A DNA stretch of 6,170 nucleotides. It comes from Candidatus Dormiibacterota bacterium. Lineage in GTDB: Bacteria; Chloroflexota; Dormibacteria; Dormibacterales; Dormibacteraceae. The stretch spans positions 1-6,170 of the forward strand of contig PLYD01000157.1 in assembly GCA_003151665.1 (NCBI GenBank), read 5' to 3'. The notes under the pieces were generated by a model. It was not told where the DNA came from. It saw only the letters and a program-made list of their open reading frames with translations, and did no database searches. Both the position numbers and the translations under genes were made by a program. The stretch's first letter is position 1. Every line of letters starts with the position of its first letter. Below, piece after piece: positions 5,891 to 6,170 of the stretch.

Positions 5891-6170
5891 ATGGCCCCCC
5901 GCTTTCGTGTCGACGCACCCTTCAAGCCTGCCGGGGATCAGCCTGAAGCCATTGCCAAGCTGGTCGAAGGCGTCCAGTCGGGCCTGACCCAACAGGTCCT
6001 CGCCGGCGTGACTGGAAGCGGCAAGACGAACGTCATGGCCTGGGCCGTGGAGCAGCTCCAGCGACCGGTGCTGGTGCTCAGCCCGAACAAGACGCTGGCC
6101 GCCCAACTCTGCGCGGAGTTTCGCCGCCTGCTGCCAGACAACGCTGTCGAATACTTCGTCAGCTACTACG
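5891..6170 (+). CDS. uvrB: Excinuclease ABC subunit B, N-terminal part (3'-truncated by window)
   Basis: UvrB is the damage-verifying helicase-like subunit of the UvrABC nucleotide excision repair complex; it is loaded on lesions by UvrA and recruits the UvrC nuclease. The first 93 residues are present. They show the family opening [11 protein letters not shown] (11-21), Walker A GVTGSGKT (39-46, with Lys45 at the position known in E. coli UvrB), [11 protein letters not shown] (63-73) and [10 protein letters not shown] (84-93), which leads into the beta-hairpin region beyond the window. The ATG at 5891 places these motifs at standard positions. The residues after Walker A ([13 protein letters not shown]) depart from the Gram-negative form but resemble actinobacterial UvrB. 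The gene is set apart from moeA by 76 bases and preceded by a LexA box, so it likely heads its own SOS-inducible unit. No strong Shine-Dalgarno sequence precedes the start. Confidence 0.96.
   Translation, partial: MAPRFRVDAPFKPAGDQPEAIAKLVEGVQSGLTQQVLAGVTGSGKTNVMAWAVEQLQRPVLVLSPNKTLAAQLCAEFRRLLPDNAVEYFVSYY

Overview
The window is a GC-rich (roughly two thirds G+C by eye), densely packed bacterial chromosome segment. All seven genes lie on the + strand. GTG is the likely start of four of the five genes that are complete apart from their neighbours' edges (PAP2 protein, cutA, ABC transporter, moeA), while mutM and uvrB start with ATG. Compact coding, GTG starts, a Gram-positive-type LexA box (CGAAC-N4-GTTCG) and a UvrB N-terminus with actinobacteria-like wording ([17 protein letters not shown]) suggest Actinobacteriota or a related high-GC phylum such as Chloroflexota or Dormibacterota. 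That placement is inference only; no rRNA or marker settles it.

Layout: the 3' end of polA (3-242), mutM/fpg (261-1085), a PAP2-type membrane phosphatase (1085-1741), cutA (1746-2129), a fused MacB-like ABC ATPase/FtsX permease with a long Pro/Ala-rich N-terminal extension (2143-4572), moeA (4588-5814), a 76-base intergenic region with a LexA/SOS box and a possible -10 element, and the 5' end of uvrB (5891-6170, running off the window). From polA to moeA every junction is between a 1-base overlap and an 18-base gap, so these genes are probably one transcription unit or overlapping units. I saw no terminator between moeA and uvrB.

How the genes fit together: polA, mutM and uvrB form a DNA-repair theme (gap-filling synthesis, base excision of oxidised purines, nucleotide excision repair). 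The middle four are housekeeping or envelope genes: lipid-phosphate or undecaprenyl-pyrophosphate type phosphatase, CutA1, an efflux or lipoprotein-type ABC transporter, and molybdenum insertion into molybdopterin. No shared pathway is evident among those four. I found no mobile element, CRISPR array, RNA gene or clearly new multi-gene system. The points worth a second look are the SOS operator before uvrB, the ABC transporter's N-terminal extension with an exact 18-bp tandem repeat, and family-motif substitutions in the PAP2 protein and MoeA.
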